NCBI RefSeq assembly: GCF_036850765.1
Contig: NC_089491.1
Coordinates: forward strand, 183,127,520-183,191,519
Length of the DNA stretch: 64,000 bases
Direction of reading: 5' to 3'
DNA from: Saccopteryx bilineata
Taxonomy: Eukaryota > Chordata > Mammalia > Chiroptera > Emballonuridae
Translations under genes and position numbers: made by a program
Shown: positions 1-10,162 of the stretch, one piece after another
Layout of the letters: the number at the start of each line of letters is the position of its first letter
How positions within the stretch are numbered: the first letter of the stretch is position 1
The notes under the pieces: model-generated
Told to the model about the DNA's origin: nothing
Seen by the model: only the letters and a program-made list of their open reading frames with translations
Database searches by the model: none

Positions 1-1019
1 ATCCATAATCCATCTGTGGTTGATTTTTTTATATACTGTGAGGTAAGGATCTAACCATGATTTTTTGACACTTAGTGAACTATTTACTCTTCAGGTATTG
101 ATCTCTAGTTACAGAAAATTGCTATTACATGATTCTAAAATAAACTATCCCAAAATTCTGATATTGCATTACTTATACAGTACTTTTGCAAATGAAAGAA
201 AATCTTGCACAGTAGAAATTGAGGTTGCTAATTCTGTCACATACAATAAGAATATTTATAAAAAGGAGAGAAACAGGAAGATAATTTTTCTGACAACTAA
301 GTTTCCCAACCCCTTCACCATAGCACTTTAGAAATCTATTTTGACTAACTGAAACACACAGAAATTCACACACACACAGAAAACAATGGCAGTGAAGAAA
401 AGGCAAGCGTAACCATTGCTCCGCATATCAATTTCCATTTTCATTTTGCATTCCTACTATGATTTAATTTGTCTTACAATCATTTTTTATTTTAGTGTTT
501 TGAATTCTGCTCTAAAATGAAATCGACTTAACCTCTACGTTATATGTAACTGGTTCACAAAGAAAGAAATGGCATGTTGAAAAAGTTAGTTAATTGCCAA
601 ATCTCCACTATCTCAGAAGAGCTCCTGTTTCTCTATTTCTCCACCATTATACTCTATAGAAGTAAAAGAGTTTAACTTCCAATCCACTTAACAAACATCT
701 ATTAAACACCTAACATAGCAAAGCACTGCACTAGACTACATAAAGAATACAAGTCTGCTCACTAATTGGGAGCCACAAATAAATTTAAAATGGGATTAAC
801 TATGATAACATATGTAATAGAAGTACCCACAAATGTTGATTGAATCTGATTACATTTATACATAATTACTAAGCACATACAAGAATATGCCATTTCAATG
901 GTCTCATTAAATAGGCTTTTTTTTTTCTTTTTAGAGTTTATTTAGTAATTTCACAATGTTGGAAATTTAGGACTGAAACAGTCAACAGTAGAAAAATTTG
1001 TTAAGCAAAATCTATTTAT
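1..1019. other. AT-rich sequence without a recognised gene
   Basis: I see no exon, RNA gene or intact mobile element here. Around 690-760 there is a weak LINE2/MIR-like phrase (a run about 'aacaaacatctattaaacac' followed by 'gcactgcactaga'). A short CA-rich run lies near 355-382. The two open frames near the start have ordinary AT-rich composition and no supporting splice or start context. Confidence 0.5.
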
Positions 1020-1139
1020 AGGGACGCCTCAGACCATAACATAAACACTGACATAGAAGATGATGCTATGCTGTACACCAGAAATACAAATAATATTAAA
1101 TGTAAACTATAACAAAAAATTTTAATAAATAAAAAAGAT
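1020..1139 (+). repeat. Possible LINE1 3' tail fragment
   Basis: The phrase 'ctgtacaccagaaatacaaa' followed by alternating A/T words and a terminal 'aataaataaaaaag' resembles the 3' end of mammalian LINE1 elements. No flanking duplication was found, so this is only a resemblance. Confidence 0.3.
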
Positions 1140-1329
1140 GGTGAATGTGGCCAACATATTTGAGGAAGGCTTTTATCCAAACTCAAGAGACAAGAAGAAG
1201 CACTGAAGAAGAGGGTCTTCTGTGTGGAGCTGAGAGTTCCGGCCTCCTCAGTTACTTGGCTTTAGGGTTCCACCTGCACCAACAGTAAAATCAGTTCTGC
1301 ATAAAATTATGAAGATTTGTAATACCTGC

Positions 1330-1620
1330 TCTAGGTTCTCGACATGCTAGTCTCCACTGTCTTGTATGTTTCCCACACTCCCACTACCTTTATTCAGAAA
1401 CTTTAGGGGAGCATCACATCCAGGTCTCTGCTTATTACCAGTATGAGCTACTCAAGGTAAATTCTAACACCCACTCTTTCTCTCACCTCATGGTTCTGCC
1501 CAGTATTACCTCCTCTTTGAACTTCAGGGTATCTTCCAAAGCAGTTCTAACCCAACCTCACACATACTGTACACCAATATGAAAAATTTAGAGAGGCCCC
1601 TTCCTGAGGGAGTACATATA
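1330..1620 (+). repeat. Probable LINE2 fragment, degraded
   Basis: Pyrimidine-rich text with phrases such as 'ctcacctcatggttctgccc' and 'ttgaacttcagggtatcttc' is typical of the old LINE2 3' half in sense orientation. It is strongly diverged and has no defined borders. The sequence from 1140 to 1330 before it holds nothing I recognise. Confidence 0.3.
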
Positions 1621-1689
1621 ATCAAAAGGTTTTTAATTCATGTAGGAAAAAAGTACGTTATCACTGAAACCTAAAGAAAATCTTCAGTC

Positions 1690-1870
1690 AAGGGACTTCA
1701 GATCAAATCTAAAGTCTACAATAATTTGTGTATGAGACTTAAGCCAGTCACTGAGATTAGTAAATTACTCAGTCTATTCAATAGAAGAAATAATAACAAA
1801 TTCACATGAATGCTGTAGAAAATTACATGAAGTATAAGAAAATACTTGTAAACTATAAAGTGATCTAAAA
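1690..1870 (+). repeat. MIR SINE fragment, sense
   Basis: The order 'agacttaagccagtcactga', then 'aataacaaattcacatgaat', then 'agaaaattacatgaag' follows the MIR core in sense orientation (the region corresponding to loss of final tRNA-like part, then the 'gtgaggattaaatgag' region). It is old and diverged. Confidence 0.4.
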
Positions 1871-2305
1871 TAGAAGTGACTTTCATTTTCTGTCAATGAT
1901 AAACCAGCAGGGAAGATATTTAATTAGACAGCCCTCAAGACATTCTGCAGACATGCCTACTCCACCTGCACTAGGAAAGGACTGCAACAAATGTGTAGGA
2001 GAGGACGGGGATTATTTTCAAAATCTTGTCTCCATTTGATCATTGACCCATTCATCAAAAAAAAAAAAAAGAAAAGAAAAAAGTCAATGCCAGGCACAGA
2101 AGAACAGAAGATACAACAGTGAACTTTGATTCTGTCCATGGTTCAAAACAGCTGGGAAATGTGGAAACATTGCAAGCTCAAGCAGGGCCACCGAACTGCC
2201 AGGTAAGCATGACTCTTACTGAAATGAGTGTCATCATTGTTTTTTATAAAAACGAGGCCATACTGATTTACTTCCATAAATCAGCCTGTGGAACCAGTGT
2301 AATCT

Positions 2306-3108
2306 CTTTTTTTTATTAATTTAATTTTTTTTTTTATTTTTTTTTTTTTTTATTTTTCTGAAGCTGGAAACGGGGAGAGACAGTCAGACAGACTCCCGCA
2401 TGCGCCCAACCGGGATCCACCCGGCATGCCCACCAGGGGCGACGCTCTGCCCACCAGGGGGCGATGCTCTGCCCCTCCAGGGCATCGCTCTGCCGCGACC
2501 AGAGCCACTCTAGCACCTGGGGCAGAGGCCAAGGAGCCATCTTTGCTCCAATGGAGCCTTGGCTGCGGGAGGGGAAGAGAGAGACAGAGAGGAAGGGGGG
2601 GGTGGAGAAGCAAACGGGCGCTTCTCCTATGTGCCCTGGCCAGGAATCGAACCTGGGTCCCCACACGCCAGGCCGACGCTCTACCGCTGAGCCAACCGGC
2701 CAGGGCTCTTTTTTTTATTAATTTAATGGGGTGATGTTATTAAATCAGGGTACATATGTTCAGAGAAAACATCTCCAGGTTATTTTGACATTTAATTATG
2801 TTGCATACCCATCACCCAAAGTTAAATTGTCTTCCATCACCTTCTATCTGGCTTTCTTTGTGCCCCTCCTCTCCCCCTCTCTTCTCCCCCCCACCCCTAC
2901 CAAGGAAACCACCACCCTCTTGTCCATGTCCCTGAGTCTCATTTTTATGTCCCACCTATGTATGGAATCATACAGTTCTTAGCCTTTTCTGATTTACTTA
3001 TTTCACTCAGTATAATATTATCAAGGTCCATCCATGTTGTTGTAAATGATCGATGTCATTATTTCTTATGGCTGAGTAGTAGTGCATAGTATATATGTAC
3101 CACATCTT
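2306..3108 (-). mobile_element. 5'-truncated LINE1, antisense, split by a SINE
   Basis: The element lies antisense: its poly(A) reads as the T run near 2306, followed (after the nested SINE) by a 3' UTR-like part with a C-rich stretch around 2865-2900. The end of the ORF2 region follows ('tcatacagttcttagccttt ... cttatggctgagtag'). The 12-bp words 'ccagtgtaatct' (2294-2305) and 'ccagagtaatct' (3109-3120) flank it as a target-site duplication with one mismatch. Only about 400 bp of LINE1 sequence is present, so it is a dead 5'-truncated copy. A close relative lies at 51309-51690. Confidence 0.85.
2325..2705 (-). mobile_element. Long tRNA-derived SINE inserted in the LINE1 tail
   Basis: On the minus strand it starts with a tRNA-like head ('gccctggccggttggctcag', then an A-box and a B-box near 2650). 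A unique body and a 20-22 bp unit repeated about three times (2427-2490) follow, and it ends in a poly(A). A perfect 21-bp target-site duplication (2304-2324 and 2706-2726, made of LINE1 tail sequence) flanks it. The same family recurs at 6893-7246, 9001-9450 and 60664-61072. The insertion is younger than the LINE1 around it. Confidence 0.92.
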
Positions 3109-3344
3109 CCAGAGTAATCTTACACCATAAAATCTGCTTCATTTTCAACCAGCAAAAAACAAAATAGTCTAGACAAAACCCAGAAATTTTATATTTCTAC
3201 ACTTAAAAAATAGATATAAAAAAGTAGGATATTTGTTTTCTTTTCTGTTTGAGTGACACATTAGTTCTTTGATAGTAACAAGTGACACTCAGAGCTCACT
3301 AGGCTTTAGACACCGCTTTAAGCAGATGATATTTATGCCTCATT

Positions 3345-3535
3345 TAACCATTTCAACTCCTTGAAGTAGGTACTATTATTATCTTGTCATCTTATAGATG
3401 AAGGAAATAAGACATAAAGAGATTAAGAAATGTATCCTGGGTCACACATCTATTTTCTGATGTGCCCAGGATTCAAATCCAGGCTTCCTGATTATACAGT
3501 CCAATCTATACCCGCTGTGCTCTTCTGCCTCTTTA
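3345..3535 (-). repeat. MIR SINE, antisense
   Basis: The order 'gtaggtactattattatctt', 'cttatagatgaaggaaataa', 'gggtcacacat' and 'caggattcaaatccaggctt' is the MIR consensus read antisense, including the relic of the tRNA B-box. It has no intact borders. Confidence 0.65.
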
Positions 3536-3739
3536 CAGATTCCTCTCAGTAGAGTGACTGATGGTTATAATATACAAAGGGTAAGGAACCACTATGCACC
3601 GTAACCACAGTAACTCCAGAACTTGCTCTCAGGCTCTGGGTGCCTCCAGGAGCACCACAGACCTAGACTGGGTGCAAATGGCAGCCCTCAGGGGTCTACA
3701 GTACACAAAAAGCATCATTCAACAACACACTGACCCTGT

Positions 3740-4190
3740 ATCTTCATCATAATCACACTTTTCTGGCTCATAGTCTTTTCATGCAGCTTCTCCACCAAGG
3801 AAAGCCCTTCTGCCTTCTCCCCTCGCCATTCACAAAACCACTCATCATTCAGACCCAGCCATATCCTCCTTGAAATCTTTCTGGACTTCTTCGGCTACCT
3901 CACAGACCAGCATGTCTCTTCTATGAACACTTACTTTATGTTCGATTTACTTTTGGGAACTTTGAACTGCAGCTTAGCATTTGGCTACATGATGTTTCGT
4001 TTTAACCAAATGTATTTATTCACTCAGCTACCTGTCAGTTCTTTGAGAACAGAATACAGTTTAGATCCCCCCTCCTGGCTGCCCTCCATACACAGACACA
4101 CACATTCTGCACCTCATATGGTACTAGAAGTTCAATAAATACTGTTTGGCTAGTTAGTGGAGTAATTGATTAATCTATTGAATAAATATT
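3740..4190 (+). repeat. LINE2 3' fragment, sense
   Basis: The text runs from 'ttcagacccagccatatcct' through 'tttctggacttcttcggct' to a final 'agaagttcaataaatactgt', in the order of the LINE2 3' end. The 71-codon open frame inside it is not a gene. Confidence 0.55.
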
Positions 4191-6220
4191 CACCTAAATT
4201 TAAACACTCTCCAAGACTTTCAACACTCAGACATGAATGCAGACACGATGTGCAGGCCAGTGAGCTGATGGACTGAAGGAGGAAATTTTCAAAAAACTTT
4301 CACTGGGAAATTACCCTAAATATAAAAATCACAAGAAACAGAAATATATAGCAATTCAATCTAAAAACAGTTTTAAAGGGAGAACTGGCTAACTGGAAAA
4401 GGGAAAAAGTCATGTTATACATTTAGCCTTAAAGTACTTTCTCAGGATCTGAAAAATCAAATACTTCTGTCAGTTCTGTCATTTTCCTTCAAAAAAGGTA
4501 ATATACATTCCACATTTTCAGTGCATCTTAAAATTTCCATGTCTTGCCCCTTCTATTTTACTTCTTCCTTCTACTCTCTCTAACACACCTACTTACACAC
4601 AGAAACATCCTGACTCCCCTCACCCTAATCCACACGCCCAAAAATCACCTTTTGACTATGAATTACTGGTTCTGAATCATCAAAGCAGCTCATTTCCTTG
4701 ATTAACTTCGGCTCCCTCTGCTGGATCTGCAGCAGTAAAACATATAATTCTGCAGAAATGGAGGTTATGGAACTCATTCCCCACAGAATTTGTTTTAACT
4801 AAAATTAAACTCAATATCCAACAAAATATAGTAACAATAAGTCAAGACAAGTGGTTTTTCAGAAACTAGTATACAAATCTCTGTTTTCTCCCCCACTTAT
4901 TTTCATTTGTGGTAGAATGGTGGAACTCAGCAGGAGCTCTCAAAGATTACAGAAATGATGTGAACTATGCAAAAGAAAATCACATCAACAAAATCTGTGT
5001 TCTATATATGTTTGTCAAAAGCAAATGCAGATGAATATGACTGAAGGCCATATGAAGTCTCTAAAAGAGGTTTCTGGAGAAATAAGCAACAGTAGCAGCT
5101 AGGTAATATTACTGAAGTATTAAATATCAAGGTTTTTGGTATCGCTGTTATCAACATTATATACTGCAAACCTTATGCAATAGAGTATTTGAGCGCACGC
5201 GCGCGTGCACACACACACACACACAACCAAAAAAAACTTAAAATCACGAAGTACATTTACTTAGGATAATAGAAATGTAACTTACACAACAAAACAAAAA
5301 CAAAAAAATGGTAGATATTGATTCCTGTTAAAAGGAAATATCACTCCTTATTTAATTGATTTGGTGCTTATTATAAAAGAGAATGGTTAGATTGACATAA
5401 AACAAACTCTCAGACTAGGATAAAGAATGAAAATCAATCTAAGACCTTTAAGAATCTGGAAAACACTGTCTGTAACATATTTTTTCCTTTAAGATAGACT
5501 AATATTCTGCCAATAAATATCTTAAATCAGTTCCTTAAGATATCTTAAAAGTGATTTCACATAATCAACCAAATAATCAGGGAATTGGATATTTTACAGC
5601 CTAGAAAGTCAAGACCTGAGTATCTCTCCAGATTCCAGTATGGATATTGGCAGAACTTCAGGTTACTGAAAACCTTTGCCAGCAGCATTTCTGGTATTGC
5701 CTGTCTACTTCCCTTCTCCAAATAATGAGCTGCCATAAAGGGTTAACCAAGACTTCAGCCCGTGACTAGCTACAAATTTTTAAAAATTCCTTATTCAAAC
5801 AGAATAAAAATTTTCAAGACAGCGACAACAGAGCAGGAAACCAACCAATTAAACCCTTTTAAGCACAGCCCTTCTAAGTGTAAGGTCCTATGAGCCTGCA
5901 TAGGTCATACACCCATGAAGCTGGCATGCTCTAGCCCTGGGTGAGCTGGAGGTTAGCAATAATGATGTCTTCATGCGTCCTTCATTCCCAGCACTCACTG
6001 GCAAAAATGTTAACCTTGTCTTCCCATCCTCACAGAATTTTCTTGGCAAGACAATGACATCTTTACTAAAACAATATGGCTCAGTTTAGTTCCCCAAATG
6101 CAATCTGGAACCTTTTAATAGGGTATATTTTTGTTCTGTCTATCCAAATTTGGTTTTGGAGACAGAGTATCTTCTGAAAGAATCTAAGATAACAAACGCA
6201 TCTTTTTTTCTTTTCCTGTG
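4191..6220. other. No gene recognised; plain AT-rich sequence
   Basis: I find no convincing exon, RNA gene or dated repeat here, apart from the alternating purine-pyrimidine tract at 5191-5226. All six frames are broken into short pieces. Confidence 0.5.
5191..5226. repeat. Alternating GC/CA dinucleotide tract
   Basis: A 'gcgcacgcgcgcgtg' stretch runs directly into about ten CA dinucleotides. This purine-pyrimidine alternation can adopt Z-DNA under supercoiling (known property; not shown here). It is also one of the few CpG clusters in this part of the window. Confidence 0.85.
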
Positions 6221-6316
6221 AGTGGCTATATAACTTAAGTGGTTAAAAACACAACCACCAGAGTCAAACGACCTGGGTTCAACCCCATTTCTACCATTGA
6301 CCACCTGTGTGACTTT

Positions 6317-6467
6317 TTTTAAGAGAAAGAGGAAGGGGGGAGGGGGGGGGACAGATAGAAACATCGATCTGTTCCTGAACATGCCCTGACCGAGGACCAA
6401 ACTGGCAACCTTTGCACATCGGGATACTGCTATAACAAACCAAGCCATACTGCCAAGGCAACTGACT
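6317..6467 (-). mobile_element. Short tRNA-derived SINE in the MIR
   Basis: It is antisense: a T run and purine-rich stretch, then 'tgaacatgccctgaccgagg', then a degraded tRNA head ending 'ccaaggca'. The MIR word 'acctgtgtgacttt' (6303-6316 and 6468-6481) is duplicated exactly on both sides as the target-site duplication. Confidence 0.87.
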
Positions 6468-6562
6468 ACCTGTGTGACTTTGAACAAGTTACTTTACCTT
6501 TCTGAGTCTCTGTTGCCAATATCAGATAATACTAATACTTCATAGGGCTGCTTATGGGAATG

Positions 6563-6872
6563 CAGGGGGTCCTCGGATTACGACACAGGTACGTTCCTAC
6601 AGCCCTGATGTCACCCGAATTTTGGTCTAAGTCGAAACACACCCTAGCCTAAGTCACCTACCTAACCTAACACAGTTGTAAAATCATAATCTAGAACATA
6701 AAAACACAACTAAGCCAGAGAAAAAGAAAAAGGATATAAATATACTGTACTGTACACTGTACTGTAGTAACAGAAAAAAAATGACGTCTCAATTTTTTAG
6801 GTTTTTATGAAAGTGAGCATTGTAAACTCAAAACATTGTATGTCAAGACTGTAGTAACCCGAGGGCCCCCTG
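6563..6872. mobile_element. Tc1/mariner-pogo type MITE (same family as 30845-31181)
   Basis: The ends are inverted: 'cagggggtcctcgg' at the left and the complement of 'ccgagggccccctg' at the right. TA follows the right end; the left target dinucleotide is now TG. There is no transposase. The left two-thirds is clearly the reverse complement of the right part of the 30845-31181 element (for example the phrase about 'aagtcgaaacacaccctagc'). TA targeting and terminal motif point to a Tigger-like non-autonomous family. Confidence 0.8.
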
Positions 6873-6892
6873 TATATCGAAGCATTAATTTT

Positions 6893-7246
6893 TTTTTAAT
6901 TGAAAAGCAGGGAGGCAGATAGACAGGCTTCTTCATGCACTCTGACAGGAATTCACCCAGCAAGCCCCCTACTGGGTGATGCTCTGCCCATCTGGGGCTG
7001 CTGCTACGTTGCTCAGCAACTGAGCTATCTTAGGACCTGAGGTGAGGCCATAGAGCCATTATCAGCACCTGGGGCCAACTTGCTCAAACCATTTGAGCCA
7101 TGGCTGCAGGAGGAGAAAAAAGAGAGAGAAGGAGGGGGGAGAAGCAGATGGTCACTTCTCCTGTGTGCTCTGACCAGTAATTGAACCCGGGACTTCCACA
7201 GACCAGGCCAACATTCTACTGTGGAGCCTACCAGCCAGGGCCAAAC
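6893..7246 (-). mobile_element. Older copy of the long tRNA-derived SINE
   Basis: It has the same order as the 2325-2705 copy (poly(T), 'gcactctgacaggaattcac', body, 'cttctcctgtgtgctctgac', tRNA head ending 'ccagccaggg') but is much more diverged. It holds only about one copy of the internal unit that is repeated three or four times in the younger copies. Target-site duplication 'cattaatttt' (6883-6892) and 'cattactttt' (7247-7256). Confidence 0.8.
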
Positions 7247-7285
7247 CATTACTTTTAAAGAGTTTAACTCAGTGCATGGTACATA

Positions 7286-7488
7286 CTGTATTTTTCACTC
7301 CGCAAGGTGCACCTGACCATAAGATATACGTAGGGTATTAAGGAGAAAAATAAGAAAAAAATATTCTGAACCAAATGGTGTGTTAAAATATTTAATAAAA
7401 TACCATTTTCTTCACTCCATAAGATGCACTTTTTTCCCCAAAAAGTGGAGGGGAAAATGCCTGTGCATCTTATGGAGTAAAAATACAG
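7286..7488. mobile_element. TA-flanked MITE with long inverted ends
   Basis: The left end 'ctgtatttttcactccgcaa' pairs with the complement of the right end, and TA dinucleotides flank both sides (7284-7285, 7489-7490). The right part itself contains a hairpin: 'cactccataagatgcac' near 7415 and its complement near 7462. There is no coding sequence. It is a Tc1/mariner-like non-autonomous element and the last insertion in the broken MIR. Confidence 0.8.
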
Positions 7489-7500
7489 TAATAAATGTTG

Positions 7501-9000
7501 GATTTGGTTTTATCATTATGTAAGAAATTTTTTATTTGTATTAGAGTCTGAGTCATGAAAAACAAGTTAGTGGTCTATGAACTACCCAGCATTTAAACTT
7601 TAGTAGTGCTTAGTGTGGTTGATTGGATTATCTTATATAAAATAACTTTTGGTATTGCCCCACGTGCTCTAGAATTTTTAAGTTACTTACTTATTCATTT
7701 AATTTCTGCTGTAAGTGAGCTCACCAGACACTTAAAAGAATAATTTTAATACAATGTGCTAAGTAAACGACTTTCCATAGACCTCTCTAGTTTCTGCGCT
7801 TTCTGAGAAAAGACATTCACAGATCTTTTGTTTCAGACTAAATGTTCAGGAATGTTTGTATACTGAACAGCTTTGGAAGATAAAAGTATCTCTCTGTATA
7901 GGGCAGAGGGCAAATTAATTTTCTGACCAGAATAATAGAGATAATTTGTCTTTCCAGGGAAAAGTCTGGGCAAGTTTGTTAGCAGCCCTTTTAAAAGACT
8001 GAGGTTTCCAATTTTTACAGTTTTTTAGTTGTGCCACAAACCTACCATGTGTGTACAGAGGGGAAAGTAGACATTTCATGCAAGGGAACTGAGGTCTGCA
8101 ACAGCAGCGTACAAACACACAACTAGAAATATTGCAGTAATGCCAACAAGTAAGGCGTGAAACAGGAAGTGGGGAAAGATAAGGGATTGGGTGCCACGTA
8201 TAACCTTATTTCATGATGACTGTTTACCTAATGCTTTTTCACCACTGTGGCTCTTGAAAGTTTCGCCATTTTTTAAACAAATCTTTTCAATAGAACAACA
8301 TTTGTTTTCCAGTACCCACTAAATAAATAAATAAATACACTGTAGGCCATGATATACAGATATTCCTGTCTTAGGTACACACACTGACCAACTTACTTGA
8401 CTAATTTGATTTTTAGTCGGAAAGTATCTTATGGAATACATTTGAATGAAGTACCACATTTGGGTAAACCAAAAAAAATTTTAGAAAGGTGAAGAAATGG
8501 CATTAGTTATTGTGTGCATGTGTGCTCTAGTTTCATCATGGGTTCATGAGTTAGATGTGGCCTTGGGTTTAGCCATTCTTTTGCCCTAAAAGTGTTTTTC
8601 TGTGCTATCACTTATAAAGTGAACCTTGAATACAACCTTGAAAGGACATAAAGAAGATTGTACCTTCCAGAGTTCAATTCCATGGCACTCCACGCCCGCC
8701 ATTCCCCACCCACTCCCAACTCTTCTCTTCCTTCTTGGTCAAGTACAATACATGTTCATTTTATGTAAAAATTGGATTTCTTTACTTTCCAATCATTGTT
8801 TATTTTTATTATTTACCTGTTTTCTTTGCTGAATTGCTCTGTTTCTACCTGTGAAAACTGTTTAGGTTTCTTAAATTGGGATGAAACTCATTATAATTGT
8901 TCTCATTAAACTTAATAAATTATTTTTTACTTTTAGTTTTTCATTTAGCTATAGGTTATCTTAAAGAAAATAAGTTATTCATTAAATAAAAGATAAGTTA
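7501..9000. other. No gene recognised
   Basis: AT-rich sequence without a supported exon or repeat. A short AATA run lies near 8319-8337. Open frames at 7915-8118 and 8626-8832 have no further support. Confidence 0.5.
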
Positions 9001-9450
9001 GGCCCTGGCCGGTTGGCTCAGCGGTAGAGCGTCGGCCTAGCGTGCGGAGGACCCGGGTTCGCGATTCCCGGCCAGGGCACACAGGAGAAGCGCCCATTTG
9101 CTTCTCCACCCCTCCGCCGCGCCTTCCTCTCTGTCTCTCTCTTCCCCTCCTGCAGCCAAGGCTCCATTGGAGCAAAGATGGCCCGGGCACTGGAGATGGC
9201 TCTGTGGCCTCTGCCTCAGGCGCTAGAGTGGCTCTGGTTGCAACATGGCGACACCCAGGATGGGCAGAGCATCGCCCCCTGGTGGGCAGAGCATCGCCCC
9301 ATGGTGGGCAGAGCATCGCCCCCTGGTGGGCAGAGCATCGCCCCTGGTGGGCGTACTGGGTGGATCCCGGTCAGGCGCATGCGGGAGTCTGTCTGACTGT
9401 CTCTCCCTGTTTCCAGCTTCAGAAAAATGCAAAAAAAAAAAAAAAAAAAA
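9001..9450 (+). mobile_element. Long tRNA-derived SINE, youngest-looking copy
   Basis: A tRNA-like head ('ggccctggccggttggctca', A-box, then a B-box-like 'gggttcgcgattccc' near 9055) is followed by a CT-rich part and a body. Four tandem copies of a 22-bp unit 'gggcagagcatcgccccctg..' lie at 9259-9355, then 'ctgtttccagcttcagaaaa' and an uninterrupted A20 tail. Target-site duplication: 'agataagtta' (to 9000) and 'ggataagtta' (from 9452). The pure A tail and high CpG content suggest recent insertion. The tRNA-like head is a SINE promoter, not a tRNA gene. Confidence 0.95.
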
Positions 9451-9630
9451 AGGATAAGTTACTTTGTATTTTGTGGTAGGCTCTGAGAAAACAACAAATG
9501 TCTCAGCCAAGAGAGAGCAGAGCATGGCAGTTATGACCTAGCATTCCCAAGACGGAATACTGTGGTTATATCCTGGCTCTAACACATAGTGTATGTCCCC
9601 AGAGAAAGTTTCTTCTTGGGCCATGATTTA

Positions 9631-9875
9631 CAGTGGTACCTTGAGATATGAACAGACCAACATACAAATTTTTTAAGATATGAGCTGTGACTCGGTCTGT
9701 ACTCGGTTTGTTCAAGATTCCTGAGCAAAATTCCGAGTACGAGTTGTGATTCGGGAAGCTGCTGCTAGTTGGCGCGTTGGCACACAGGTCCAGTATCAGC
9801 AGTTTGATATACAAGTTGACTGACTTATGAGCTTGGTTACAGAATGAATTAAATTCATATCTCAAGGTACCACTG
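9631..9875. mobile_element. Tc1/mariner-type MITE with perfect inverted ends
   Basis: The 245-bp element begins 'cagtggtaccttgagatatg' and ends with the exact complement: 22 of 22 terminal bases match. TA flanks both sides (9629-9630, 9876-9877). There is no transposase frame; the 99-codon minus-strand open frame across it is a by-product. Perfect ends indicate a fairly recent insertion. Confidence 0.9.
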
Positions 9876-9982
9876 TAATAGTTCTGACATCATACTATTG
9901 TGAAAATGGAGTTACTGAATATTGATCACTGAGAAGACCAAGTACACAGTAAGTGCTCAGTTGAATATCTGCTAATATTATT

Positions 9983-10144
9983 TTTATAATATTAATTTTA
10001 TTGATTTTAGAGAGAAAGGATAGGAGAAAGACAGAGAGACAGGAACATTGATCTGCTCCTGTATGTGCCCTGACCAGGGATCAAACCAGCAACTTCTGTG
10101 CTTTGGGATAGTGCTCTAACCAACCAAGCTAACTGGCCAGGGCT
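9983..10144 (-). mobile_element. Short tRNA-derived SINE, antisense
   Basis: It reads antisense as 'ttttattgattttagagaga', a purine-rich stretch, 'gtatgtgccctgaccaggga', then a tRNA-like head ending in 'ctggccagggc'. The 18-bp flank 'atatctgctaatattatt' (9965-9982) is repeated with one change at 10145-10162. Confidence 0.92.
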
Positions 10145-10162
10145 ATATCTGGTAATATTATT

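Larger units (their letters stand above)
6225..7500 (+). repeat. One MIR element broken by four later insertions
   Basis: The MIR pieces read in order at about 6225-6316 ('gtggttaaaaacacaaccac ... acctgtgtgacttt'), 6482-6562 ('gaacaagttactttaccttt ... agggctgcttatggg'), 6875-6892, 7257-7285 ('agtttaactcagtgcatgg') and 7489-7500 ('ataaatgttgg'). Between them sit two SINEs and two TA-flanked MITEs, listed separately. Joining the pieces gives the normal MIR order, so this is one old element spread over 1.28 kb. Confidence 0.72.

Noticed and set aside
2334..2734. Several overlapping open frames of 85-110 codons on both strands
   Set aside because: They lie in a CpG-rich SINE; the same frames recur in the other SINE copies at 9.0 and 60.7 kb.
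9001..9075. tRNA gene with A- and B-box
   Set aside because: It is the head of a SINE with a body, poly(A) and target duplication, and the cloverleaf 3' half is replaced by SINE body. The same applies to the heads of all other SINEs here.
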